NCBI GenBank assembly: GCA_041402125.1
Contig: JAWKSY010000004.1
Span: forward strand, 186,001 to 250,000
Source of the DNA: JAWKSY01 sp041402125
GTDB lineage: Bacteria > Planctomycetota > GCA-002687715 > DRQF01
Direction of reading: 5' to 3'
Length of the DNA stretch: 64,000 bases
The notes beneath the pieces were generated by a model. The model saw only the letters and a program-made list of their open reading frames with translations. It did not search any database and had not been told where the DNA came from. Positions 57,330 through 64,000 of this stretch are shown here, piece after piece. A program made the position numbers and the translations under genes. Each line of letters begins with the position of its first letter. The first letter of the stretch is position 1.

Positions 57330-59572
57330 AGATCCAGAAGGTCAAGCTGGCCGGATTCGGCTCCTTCAATCGCGGGCTCGAGATCGACTTCGGATCCGAG
57401 CGTCTCGCGATGGTCATCGGCCGGAACGAGGCCGGAAAGTCCACGCTGATGAGCGCCATCTTCGGCGTCCTCTTCGGCTTCAAGGACGCCGCTCTCCAGA
57501 AGAAGTTCGAGCCCTGGGACGCCCACGATGCCTACGCCGGCGAGGTCGAGATCGCGACCGCCGAAGGCCGCCGCTACCTGATCAAGCGCGACTTCACCGA
57601 CAACACGGCGGAGATGGGCGAGATCACGGAGAACGGTTACCAGGGCGTCTTCCTCGGCAGCGCCAACCCGCGGGGCCGCAGCGACGAGGACATCGAGTAC
57701 TACGCGCGCCTCGAGGGCATCGTCGGCTTCCAGGACGAGGGCGTGTTCCGCGGCACGGTCTTCATGGGACAGAGCGCCCTCGAGACCGCGATCGACGACC
57801 AGATCCGTCGTCTCGTCTCGGGCTCCTCCAGCACGGACTTCAAGGGCGCGCTGCACGACCTCCACAGCCGCTACAGCGAGATCACGACCGAGAACCCCTG
57901 GCGGAAGAAGAGCAAGGCGCGTCCGCGCAAGCTCGAGAAGACCGCCATGCATCTCGAGGAGACGGTCGAGCGGCTCGAGAAGGCGCGCGAGACCTTCCTC
58001 CGCACCGTCGGGCTCGAGCACGAGATCGTCGAGCTCGAGGCGAAGCAGCAGCGCGCGAAGGCCGACCTCGAGGACAACCGGAGCACGCTCGGCTACTTCG
58101 AGCGCTTCCTGAAGCTCGTCCGCGACCGCGAGTCGGCCCGCGAGCGCTTCCAGGAGGCCGACAGCCGCCGCGGCCGCTACCTCGAGAACCGCGAGCGCGT
58201 CGTCGCCATCGACAAGGAGGCGAAGGAGCGCTACGGCCAGTTCGCCAAGAGCGGCGAGGAGTTCCCGGAGCTGGTCGCCCGCCTGAAGAGCGAGACCCGC
58301 GAGCTCGAGGTCGAGGAGGACGGACTCGAGCGCGAGAAGAAGACCCTGCGCGAGCTCCGCCCCGTCCCGAACGACAAGCTCGGCCTCGCGCTGGGCGCGC
58401 TGGGCGCGCTGGCGGGCGGCTTCGTCCTGCAGCAGTTCGGCCCCGTGCCGGGCGGCGTCTCGATGGTCGCCCTCGCGGTCGGCCTGTTCTTCGGCGGCCG
58501 GCGCCTCGCGACCGGCTTCAAGGAGCGCAAGGCCGAGCTCGAAGCCTCGGTCGCCGCGCGTTCCCGGGCCGTGGCCGAGCGCGAGCGGGCCATCGAGGAG
58601 CTCATCGGTCGCAGCGGCGGCGTCCTCGGCCAGGGCGATCCCGACGAGGTCCTCCGCGACTACCGGCGCTTCCGCCAGATCCTGGACGAGCGCCAGAGCT
58701 GCCTCTCGGCCATGAAGGCGCTCGGCGTCTGGGAGGAGATCGAGGGGACCTACCGCCGCACGGCGGAGGAGAACCTGCGCTGCAACGGCCTCATGGAGAT
58801 CATCCTCTCCGACGCGCCCTACCTCGCCGAGATCTCCGAGGATCCGGTGTCGGTGGCGCGCCACATGGAGGAGCTCAAGCGTCGGATCCAGGACAGCTCG
58901 GCCGAGATCGAGATCACCCAGGAAGTCGTGACCGAGGCGAAGGTCGAGCTGGCCCGCGTCGCGGGCCAGAGCAGCGAGGACCTCCCGGCCCTCGAGGCCG
59001 AGGTCGCGACCACGCGGCGTCGCTTCGACGCGCTGGAACTCGACCGCGACGCCCTGCGCGTCGTCATCGACACGCTCGAGGAGTGCGTCGAGGAGTTCCA
59101 GGAGGGCGACCTCGTGCAGCTCTCGGAGGAGGTCTCGACGCTCTTCCGCAAGATCACGAGCAACCGCTACACGCGGGTCACGCTCTCGCCGAACATGGAT
59201 CCGATGCTGACCAAGTTCGACAACACGCACATCCACCCCGACGACCTGAGCCAGGGCACGCGCGACCAGCTCTACTTCGCGATGCGCATCGCCATCGCGA
59301 AGCACCTGTCGGCCAAGGTGCCGTTGCCGTTCTTCCTGGACGATCCCTTCGTCAACTTCGACGAGGAGCGCCTCCAGGTCACCCGGGACATGCTCGAGCA
59401 GATCGAGGAGCACCAGGTGGTGATGGTCACCTGCGACCGGAACTACGAGAGCTGGAACGAGCGGATCCTCGACCTCGACGCGGCCCGGGCCGAGTCGATG
59501 GCGACGGGCGCCGGCGTGCAGCTCGCTCCGAGCGCGCCGCGCTCCGGCGAGGCGACGCACGACCTGAACTGA
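57326..59572 (+). CDS. YhaN/SbcC/Rad50-like ATPase with a transmembrane hairpin in the coiled coil
   Basis: A 748-residue ABC-type ATPase. The N-lobe has KLAGFGSFNRGLEIDFG and Walker A VIGRNEAGKSTLM (residues 32-40). Long coiled coils cover about 195-345 and 395-600. Where Rad50/SbcC has a zinc hook, this protein has two hydrophobic helices (LGLALGALGALAGGFVLQQF at 352-371 and VSMVALAVGLFFGG at 378-391), as in B. subtilis YhaN. The C-lobe has the signature LSQGTRDQLYF (641-651) and Walker B PLPFFLDDPFVNFDEERL (667-684). The GTG at 57326 is coupled to the upstream gene (GTGA) and has GGAGGG upstream. It probably works at the membrane with the YhaO-like protein in DNA metabolism. Confidence 0.88.
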   Translation: MKIQKVKLAGFGSFNRGLEIDFGSERLAMVIGRNEAGKSTLMSAIFGVLFGFKDAALQKKFEPWDAHDAYAGEVEIATAEGRRYLIKRDFTDNTAEMGEITENGYQGVFLGSANPRGRSDEDIEYYARLEGIVGFQDEGVFRGTVFMGQSALETAIDDQIRRLVSGSSSTDFKGALHDLHSRYSEITTENPWRKKSKARPRKLEKTAMHLEETVERLEKARETFLRTVGLEHEIVELEAKQQRAKADLEDNRSTLGYFERFLKLVRDRESARERFQEADSRRGRYLENRERVVAIDKEAKERYGQFAKSGEEFPELVARLKSETRELEVEEDGLEREKKTLRELRPVPNDKLGLALGALGALAGGFVLQQFGPVPGGVSMVALAVGLFFGGRRLATGFKERKAELEASVAARSRAVAERERAIEELIGRSGGVLGQGDPDEVLRDYRRFRQILDERQSCLSAMKALGVWEEIEGTYRRTAEENLRCNGLMEIILSDAPYLAEISEDPVSVARHMEELKRRIQDSSAEIEITQEVVTEAKVELARVAGQSSEDLPALEAEVATTRRRFDALELDRDALRVVIDTLEECVEEFQEGDLVQLSEEVSTLFRKITSNRYTRVTLSPNMDPMLTKFDNTHIHPDDLSQGTRDQLYFAMRIAIAKHLSAKVPLPFFLDDPFVNFDEERLQVTRDMLEQIEEHQVVMVTCDRNYESWNERILDLDAARAESMATGAGVQLAPSAPRSGEATHDLN

Positions 59573-59599
59573 CCCGAGCGCGGGATCCCAGGACACGCG

Positions 59600-59634
59600 G
59601 AGGCCCGGATGCCGCTCGGCGGCATCCGGGCCTC
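59600..59634. terminator. Bidirectional terminator between the YhaN-like and GT4 genes
   Basis: A 15-bp perfect stem GAGGCCCGGATGCCG/CGGCATCCGGGCCTC with a 5-nt loop, followed by TTC on the plus strand. It lies between convergent genes. Confidence 0.8.
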
Positions 59635-59654
59635 TTCACGTTCCGCGGCACCGT

Positions 59655-60989
59655 TCAGCCGCCGAGGAGCGCCCGGAACATGGACTCCGCGCGGGCGAAG
59701 ACGCGCCCCGCCCGCTCGCGAGGATCGATCTCGATCTCCGGCGTGCCGGGGCGCCGCGGACCGGCGACGGTGCGCCGGTAGACGGCTTCCAGCGCCGCCT
59801 GATGGCTCTCGAATGACCCGCTCGGCCTCGGCACCGCCGCCGTGAGGCGGGCGACCTCCGATCGATCCCGCAGGAGACGACCGAGGACCGCGGCCAGGGA
59901 GTCCTCGTTCTGGATCGTGAAGGTCGCTCCGCCCCCGCCGAGTCGCTCCGCCATGGCGCCGGCGTCCGGCACGATCGCCGGGACCCCGAGCTCCTGCGCC
60001 TCGTCGAGGACGAGCCCCCAGGTCTCGAGGCAGAGGCTCGGGAAGACCGCGAGGTCGATCCCGGCCGCCGGGAGATCCTCGTACTCGAAGCGACCGGCGA
60101 GCCGCACGGGCGCCTCTCTTGCGTCCTCGAGGATCCGGGCCTCCAGTTCGGGTCGGTCGACGCCCCCGAAGATCGTGAGTCGCGCCGCGGCGCCGGTCTC
60201 CTCGACGGCGCGTCGGAAGGCCCGGACGAGCAGCGGAATGCCCTTCCTCTCCGTCACGGAGCCCCAGTAGGCGAGGTGGAGCTCGTCCGACAGAGCGCTC
60301 CTCGCCGGAACCCCGGAGAAGCGGGGGCGCGCCCCGAGCGGCAGGATCTCGATGCGGTCGCGCGGCAGGTCGAGCCCGGCGGCCACGAGGTCGCCGACGG
60401 CGTGCGAGGCGCAGAGCAGGACGTCCGCCCCGAGGAGCTCCGCGCGCGAATTTCGTCGGAACCAGGTCACGGCCGCGGCCGCCTCCGCGTCGTCGGCCCA
60501 GGGCCAGCGATGGGCGCAGGGCACGCAGTTCTCGGGACCGAGGGTGCGCGCGCAGGGCGTCTCGTCCGCGGCGTACATGCGGAAGGCCCGCGGGCAGCTC
60601 GGCGCGAAGTCGTGCAGCGTCACGACGACCGGAAGGCCGAGGTCCCGCGCGACGGCGACGATGTTCTCGGTAAGTCGGATCCAGTGATGGACGTGGACGA
60701 GATCGGGACGCGCGCGCGCCCAGCGGTCGCGGAGGTAGGCCTCGATCTCGGGGTGAGCTCCCTTGTCCCAGGCGTCGAAGTAGAGGTCCGCCCGGTGGAG
60801 GCGCGTGACCGGCACACCCTCGAGCTCCGACGCCTCGAGGGCGAAGCGGGGGCGCGCGGCGAGGCTGCCCGAGACGACCTCCACGTCCGAACCCGCCTGG
60901 CGCTGGGCCACCACGAGATCCCGGACGTAGCTCTCGAGACCGCCCTCGCTCTCCGGCGGGAACTGGTGCACCAGGTGGTCGATCTTCAT
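59655..60989 (-). CDS. Glycosyltransferase family 4
   Basis: A 444-residue GT-B glycosyltransferase. The N-terminus HLVHQFPPESEGGLESYVRD is the GT4 opening with its GG(.)E motif, followed by LVHVHHWIRLTENIVAVARD and VVTLHDFAPSCPRAF. The donor half has LAYWGSVTERKGIPLLVRAF (the G...(E/R)KG motif) and FPSLCLETWGLVLDEAQELG, carrying the E-x7-E pair. A cysteine pair (ENCVPCAHRW) lies in the acceptor half. No Shine-Dalgarno sequence precedes the ATG, and the -10 box ends seven bases before it, so the mRNA is probably leaderless. It probably builds surface polysaccharide. Confidence 0.92.
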   Translation of the reverse strand: MKIDHLVHQFPPESEGGLESYVRDLVVAQRQAGSDVEVVSGSLAARPRFALEASELEGVPVTRLHRADLYFDAWDKGAHPEIEAYLRDRWARARPDLVHVHHWIRLTENIVAVARDLGLPVVVTLHDFAPSCPRAFRMYAADETPCARTLGPENCVPCAHRWPWADDAEAAAAVTWFRRNSRAELLGADVLLCASHAVGDLVAAGLDLPRDRIEILPLGARPRFSGVPARSALSDELHLAYWGSVTERKGIPLLVRAFRRAVEETGAAARLTIFGGVDRPELEARILEDAREAPVRLAGRFEYEDLPAAGIDLAVFPSLCLETWGLVLDEAQELGVPAIVPDAGAMAERLGGGGATFTIQNEDSLAAVLGRLLRDRSEVARLTAAVPRPSGSFESHQAALEAVYRRTVAGPRRPGTPEIEIDPRERAGRVFARAESMFRALLGG

Positions 60990-60995
60990 GGGAGG

Positions 60996-61024
60996 ACGAT
61001 AGCGCCCGGAGCCGTCCTTGTCAG
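60996..61024 (-). promoter_or_regulatory. Predicted promoter of the GT4 gene, leaderless type
   Basis: On the minus strand CTGACA (61019-61024), a 17-bp spacer and TATCGT (60996-61001). It overlaps the stop codon of the upstream TPR gene (61021-61023). The ATG at 60989 is about seven bases after the -10 box. Confidence 0.5.
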
Positions 61025-61974
61025 CTTCCGGCGAGCGCCGGGAAGCGCTCGGTGAGGCCGCTCGTCTCGACCAGGTTGCGGATCTCGGCGTTGGTGGCGA
61101 GGAGCAGGCAGCGCCGCAGGGCGTCGAGCGACTTCGGGGCCTCGACGAGCCCCTTCACCTCCTCGATCGCGCGCTCGAGGTCGCCCGCCTGATTCCGGCG
61201 CAGATAGAAGTACATCAGGCCGAACCGGCTCGCGAAGGGGTCGATGCCCGTCTCCTCGGCGAGCGCGCGCGACCGTCGCGCCCAGTTGATCGCCTCGTCG
61301 ACGTCGGTCCGGGCGACGCAGAGGAAGGACAGGTTGTTCATGGCGTGGACCTGCACCTTCCGGGCCTCGAGGTCTCCCCCGCCGCGTCGGATGATCTCGC
61401 GGAAGGTCGCCTCGGCCTCGGCGTTCTCGCCGCGCTCGAGGTGCAGGATGCCGAGGAGGTTCAGGCAGTCGAGAGAGAAGCGGCCGTCCAGCTCCGCGGC
61501 CTTCCGCAGCAGGACCTCGGCGGCCTCGAAGCGCGCCTGCGACTCCTCGATGAGGCGCCGGATCCCCTCCATGCTCGCGCCGCGGACCTCGTCGCGGCCG
61601 ACGTAGTCCTGGACGTCGTCGATCATCTCGTCGCCGTCCTGGGCGTGCTCGTCCGCGTCACCCGGCTCGTCGACGAAGAGGACGTTTCCGTGCCGACGCT
61701 CGGCGTCACCCGCGGCCGGCTCCCGGGCCTCGTCGCGCTTCATGAGCGCCTTCACGAGGTTGTAGAGGGCGAGGGTCAGGTCGTCGAGCGTCTCGTCGAG
61801 GTAGCCGGACTCCGGGACCTCGAGGACCTTGAAGTAGTCGGCGACGCGGGCCACGCACGAGGGGCAGCCGCCGATCATCGCGGAGACCTTCTCGTGGTCG
61901 AAGACTTCCGTCCCGCCCTCGACGCTTTCCAGGTAGGCGACGACGCGGTCGCAGCAGTTCGTCGGTTCCGTCAT
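61021..61974 (-). CDS. TPR protein with an N-terminal anti-sigma-type zinc motif
   Basis: A 317-residue soluble protein. The N-terminal 60 residues contain FDHEKVSAMIGGCPSCVARV, an H-x(9)-CxxC arrangement resembling the zinc-binding anti-sigma (ZAS) fold, with the cysteine pair NCCDRV just before it. After an acidic disordered linker (about 90-135), residues 140-310 form TPR-like helices, for example SLDCLNLLGILHLERGENAE and HAMNNLSFLCVARTDVDEAI. ATG 61974 was chosen by content. It lies 55 bp downstream of a sigma-like protein, which supports an anti-sigma or regulatory partner role (inference). Confidence 0.65.
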   Translation of the reverse strand: MTEPTNCCDRVVAYLESVEGGTEVFDHEKVSAMIGGCPSCVARVADYFKVLEVPESGYLDETLDDLTLALYNLVKALMKRDEAREPAAGDAERRHGNVLFVDEPGDADEHAQDGDEMIDDVQDYVGRDEVRGASMEGIRRLIEESQARFEAAEVLLRKAAELDGRFSLDCLNLLGILHLERGENAEAEATFREIIRRGGGDLEARKVQVHAMNNLSFLCVARTDVDEAINWARRSRALAEETGIDPFASRFGLMYFYLRRNQAGDLERAIEEVKGLVEAPKSLDALRRCLLLATNAEIRNLVETSGLTERFPALAGS

Positions 61975-62029
61975 CTGCGGCTCGTGGCGGCCCGGGGCGC
62001 CGCCTTCGCAAGACACGTCGGGTGGCCCC

Positions 62030-63193
62030 TCAGGCCCGATCCCGGCGACGCACTCCTTCCTCACCCGCCGCGGCCACGCGGCTCCGGCCGTGGTTCAGCA
62101 CGAAACGCAGGGCGATCTCCCAGCGCTCGACGATCTTGGTCAGGCCGCGTCCCGCGTTGTCGCGGATGCGGAGGTCCCGCTCCTGCGCGATCGTGCGCAG
62201 GGTCCGCATCATGCGTCGGACGTAGCTCGAGGGCGCGCGATCACCGAAGGTCTCGCGGCTGGCCCCCTCGAGGAGAGCGAGCAGGGACTTGATGTACTCC
62301 CGCTTGATCGTCTTCTCCGTGGCGTCGAAACGCGCCGCCAGGTCCTCCCAGGTGGCGCGCCCGTCGGTGGTCGTCTCCGCGAAGAGAGCTTCCACGGTGT
62401 CGGGGATCTCGGAGGTGGCGCTCTCGGGGAAGCGCCCGGTCAGCGGGTGGCGCGCGAGATAGATCCGCTGCTGCCGCTCGTCGAGGCCCTCGGCGAAGAT
62501 CCGGAGCATCATGCCCACCCGCGACTCGACGGACTCGGCGTCGGCGTCGACCTCGACGACGGGCGCCGCCTCGGCCGGAGCCGCGGGAACGTGGAGGTCG
62601 CTGCGATGCCCCTCACCGGCCTCGACCGCGAGCGAGTAGGAGGTGTCGACCGCGTCCTCGCTGGCGCGGCGCGTCGCCCAGTAGCGCTTCCGCATCTCGT
62701 TGAGATAGACGTGGACGATGCAGAAAGGACGACCGGCCTCGAGCTTGCGACGCCCCTCGCCGACGAGCGATTTGAGCGACTCGCGCGAGGTGAAGTCGTC
62801 GAGGGCGTCGGCGTGCGCGACCATGTAGTCGGTGGCCTGCGTCGTCCGGTACCGCTCGATGTGGTTCAGCCCGTAGAAGTAGAGCCCGACCTTGAGGAAG
62901 GCGACGATGGGCTTCGAGACGTAGGAATCCCGCACCATCGCCTCACCGACGAAGTTGAGCAGGAAGCCCTCGACGAAGAACTCCGCCGCGTGCTCCTCGG
63001 CGCGAGCCTCGAGGAAGGCGAGGACTCCGGCCGCCTTGCGGGCCGTCCGGACGGGGGTGGCGGGATCGGCGACCGCCGTCTCGAGCGCATCGAGGAGATC
63101 GCCGAACTCGTGCACGGTCCGGCGTCGCTCGCGCGACACGCGGTGATCCCCGAGGATCACACTCATCCGATCTCTGAGTCGTTCCAGGCGCAT
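62030..63193 (-). CDS. Sigma-factor-like regulatory protein
   Basis: A 387-residue, mostly alpha-helical protein. Near residues 280-312 there is a region-4-like helix-turn-helix (RATWEDLAARFDATEKTIKR, then EYIKSLLALLEG). Further N-terminal, GLDERQQRIYLARHPLTGRF resembles the sigma region 4.1 start, and the N-terminal 200 residues may hold a divergent region 2 (VGLYFYGLNHIERYRTTQAT; LNEMRKRYWATRR). I see no clear region 2.4 motif, so the sigma assignment is tentative. It is followed by the zinc/TPR gene in a layout like sigma/anti-sigma pairs. Confidence 0.5.
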   Translation of the reverse strand: MRLERLRDRMSVILGDHRVSRERRRTVHEFGDLLDALETAVADPATPVRTARKAAGVLAFLEARAEEHAAEFFVEGFLLNFVGEAMVRDSYVSKPIVAFLKVGLYFYGLNHIERYRTTQATDYMVAHADALDDFTSRESLKSLVGEGRRKLEAGRPFCIVHVYLNEMRKRYWATRRASEDAVDTSYSLAVEAGEGHRSDLHVPAAPAEAAPVVEVDADAESVESRVGMMLRIFAEGLDERQQRIYLARHPLTGRFPESATSEIPDTVEALFAETTTDGRATWEDLAARFDATEKTIKREYIKSLLALLEGASRETFGDRAPSSYVRRMMRTLRTIAQERDLRIRDNAGRGLTKIVERWEIALRFVLNHGRSRVAAAGEEGVRRRDRA

Positions 63194-63233
63194 GGCATTC
63201 GTTTCCCGTGCTGGGGGTGACCGGGCTTGATCG

Positions 63234-63941
63234 TCAGTTCGCGGTGAAGACGCCGGCCGGACCGGAGGTCAGGCTGAACTGCGACGGCGTACCCGCCGCC
63301 ATGTAGTTGCCGGGACCGGTCAGCACGAAGGAACCGTCGGGAGCCGTGGTCTGGGAAACGAAGGCGAAGCTCGGCGCGAGCCCGTCGGCGGTGATGCCGA
63401 GGGTGGCCAGCGGAGAACTGGTGGAGTCATCGGCCGCATCGTCGTCGTTCGCACCCGCGAGCATGGCGGAGGCGACGGGACTGATGGTGGCGAGATCCGA
63501 GAACTGGTTGACGAGCATGGAACCGAAGCGCCACGGCGTGTGCACGTGGACGTACTGGCCCGTCGAGGAGACGTGGAAGGCGCTGATGTGCATCTCGTAG
63601 TCGGTGACCACGGGATCGAAGACGAGCGGCAGGACGACCTGATACTCGCCGAAGGGGTTCAGCATCAGCGGCACGAGCGTGCTCGCCGACTGGAGGGCGC
63701 CGCCCGCGCGGTAGAAGGTCGTGACCTCCAGGGCGCCGAGGGCGTTCGGCTGGCCGTCCCGCAGCGCGAGAACGAGGGTCTTGTTGACCTGCGAGAGCTC
63801 GATCTCGAGTTCGAAGGCGGACTGCGTATCGGCGGCGTAGTCGTTGGCCTGGACGGTCTCGACGCGGCCGGAGCCGGTCCAGAACATCGCGACGAGCGCG
63901 CAGAGGGCGGCGCTCGCGACGACGAATCGACGGATTCGCAT
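63234..63941 (-). CDS. Secreted protein of unknown function
   Basis: A 235-residue protein with a signal peptide (FVVASAALCALVAMFWTGSG). The mature part is Ala/Ser/Thr/Val-rich and probably beta-structured (LEIELSQVNKTLVLALRDGQ, GEYQVVLPLVFDPVVTDYEM). An acidic run (ANDDDAADDSTSSP) may bind calcium. The C-terminal PDGSFVLTGPGNYMAAGTPS is strand-rich. GAGGAAAA lies before the ATG at 63941. No family recognised. The sigma-like gene begins 40 bp downstream. Confidence 0.65.
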   Translation of the reverse strand: MRIRRFVVASAALCALVAMFWTGSGRVETVQANDYAADTQSAFELEIELSQVNKTLVLALRDGQPNALGALEVTTFYRAGGALQSASTLVPLMLNPFGEYQVVLPLVFDPVVTDYEMHISAFHVSSTGQYVHVHTPWRFGSMLVNQFSDLATISPVASAMLAGANDDDAADDSTSSPLATLGITADGLAPSFAFVSQTTAPDGSFVLTGPGNYMAAGTPSQFSLTSGPAGVFTAN

Positions 63942-64000
63942 GGCGTTTTCCTCGCTCGGTACGGCGGGCGGACGCGGGGTCCGCCGCGGGGTCGCCTCCC

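Noticed and set aside
1..64000. CRISPR arrays, prophage genes, integrases or toxin-antitoxin pairs
   Set aside because: No regularly spaced repeats, phage structural genes, recombinases or recognisable toxin genes were found on either strand.

Overview
The window is a 64 kb, very GC-rich bacterial chromosome segment, almost entirely coding. No tRNA, 5S/16S/23S rRNA, CRISPR array, prophage or complete insertion sequence is visible. The gene set points to Planctomycetota or a close relative, with moderate confidence and by inference only. The clues are a DUF1570-type HExxH protein, F5/8C-plus-prenyltransferase-like surface proteins, PilT/PilB/PilC machinery without nearby pilins, a DUF4388 protein, and an 80-nt palindromic element whose translation reads like the NKRGQTPF-type tails seen in many such genomes. 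Most genes are packed with ATGA/GTGA/TTGA start-stop overlaps, so operons can be read directly.

Layout. (1) 1-7289, plus strand: an Mrp/Mnh-type cation/proton antiporter operon (E-F-G-DUF4040/MbhE-like-B-C-D-D-small membrane protein-D), cut by the window start. It has no MrpA-type subunit but three different proton-channel (NuoL/M/N) subunits. (2) 7305-8269, minus: LysM plus L,D-transpeptidase. (3) 8611-9273: an unidentified small RNA candidate (plus) facing the RNase P RNA gene rnpB (minus, 8861-9240). Both have promoters and terminators that can be read. (4) 9270-18247, minus: a housekeeping string: OmpA/Pal-like lipoprotein, FGE-like protein with a large insertion, rsmA, dnaG, rpoD, zinc-ribbon coiled-coil protein, PaaK-like adenylating enzyme, then rnpB. 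(5) 18472-26851, minus: type IV pilus/T2SS motor set (pilB, pilT, second pilB/gspE, pilC), sensor histidine kinase and two lineage-type small proteins. (6) 27063-30546: lipoprotein, yebC, and a Ski2-type helicase. (7) 30562-39453, minus: a seven-gene overlapping operon with three radical SAM enzymes, a NodU/CmcH-type carbamoyltransferase, a GT9 glycosyltransferase, a TMTC-like membrane protein and a secreted protein. It looks like an undescribed surface-glycan or small-molecule decoration pathway. (8) 39625-46682: Ig-like surface protein, ssb, PilZ, prfA-membrane protein-prmC, and a B3/B4 tRNA-binding-domain protein. (9) 46775-54349: PilZ, a second pilT, a DUF4388-degenerate PilT fusion, a large exported protein and an F5/8C-prenyltransferase-like protein. 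(10) 54357-59572: palindromic element, HExxH protein, and a YhaO/YhaN (SbcD/SbcC-like) pair in which the nuclease subunit has lost most metal ligands and the ATPase carries a transmembrane hairpin instead of a zinc hook. (11) 59655-63941, minus: GT4 glycosyltransferase, a zinc-finger/TPR protein beside a sigma-like protein, and a secreted protein.

The genes suggest a Gram-negative-type cell (OmpA/Pal, GT9 heptosyltransferase family, L,D-transpeptidase) with twitching or secretion motors, c-di-GMP (PilZ) control and elaborate surface glycosylation. Several conserved genes carry frameshifts: mrpG, the last mrpD-like gene, the L,D-transpeptidase, pilB (seven shifts within about 520 bp) and the B3/B4 gene. 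Each flanking segment still reads as a conserved protein, so assembly or read errors are the likelier cause than gene decay. Where promoters can be read they resemble the sigma-70 type, with 16-19 bp spacers. Two genes (50297 and 60989) appear to be transcribed without a leader.
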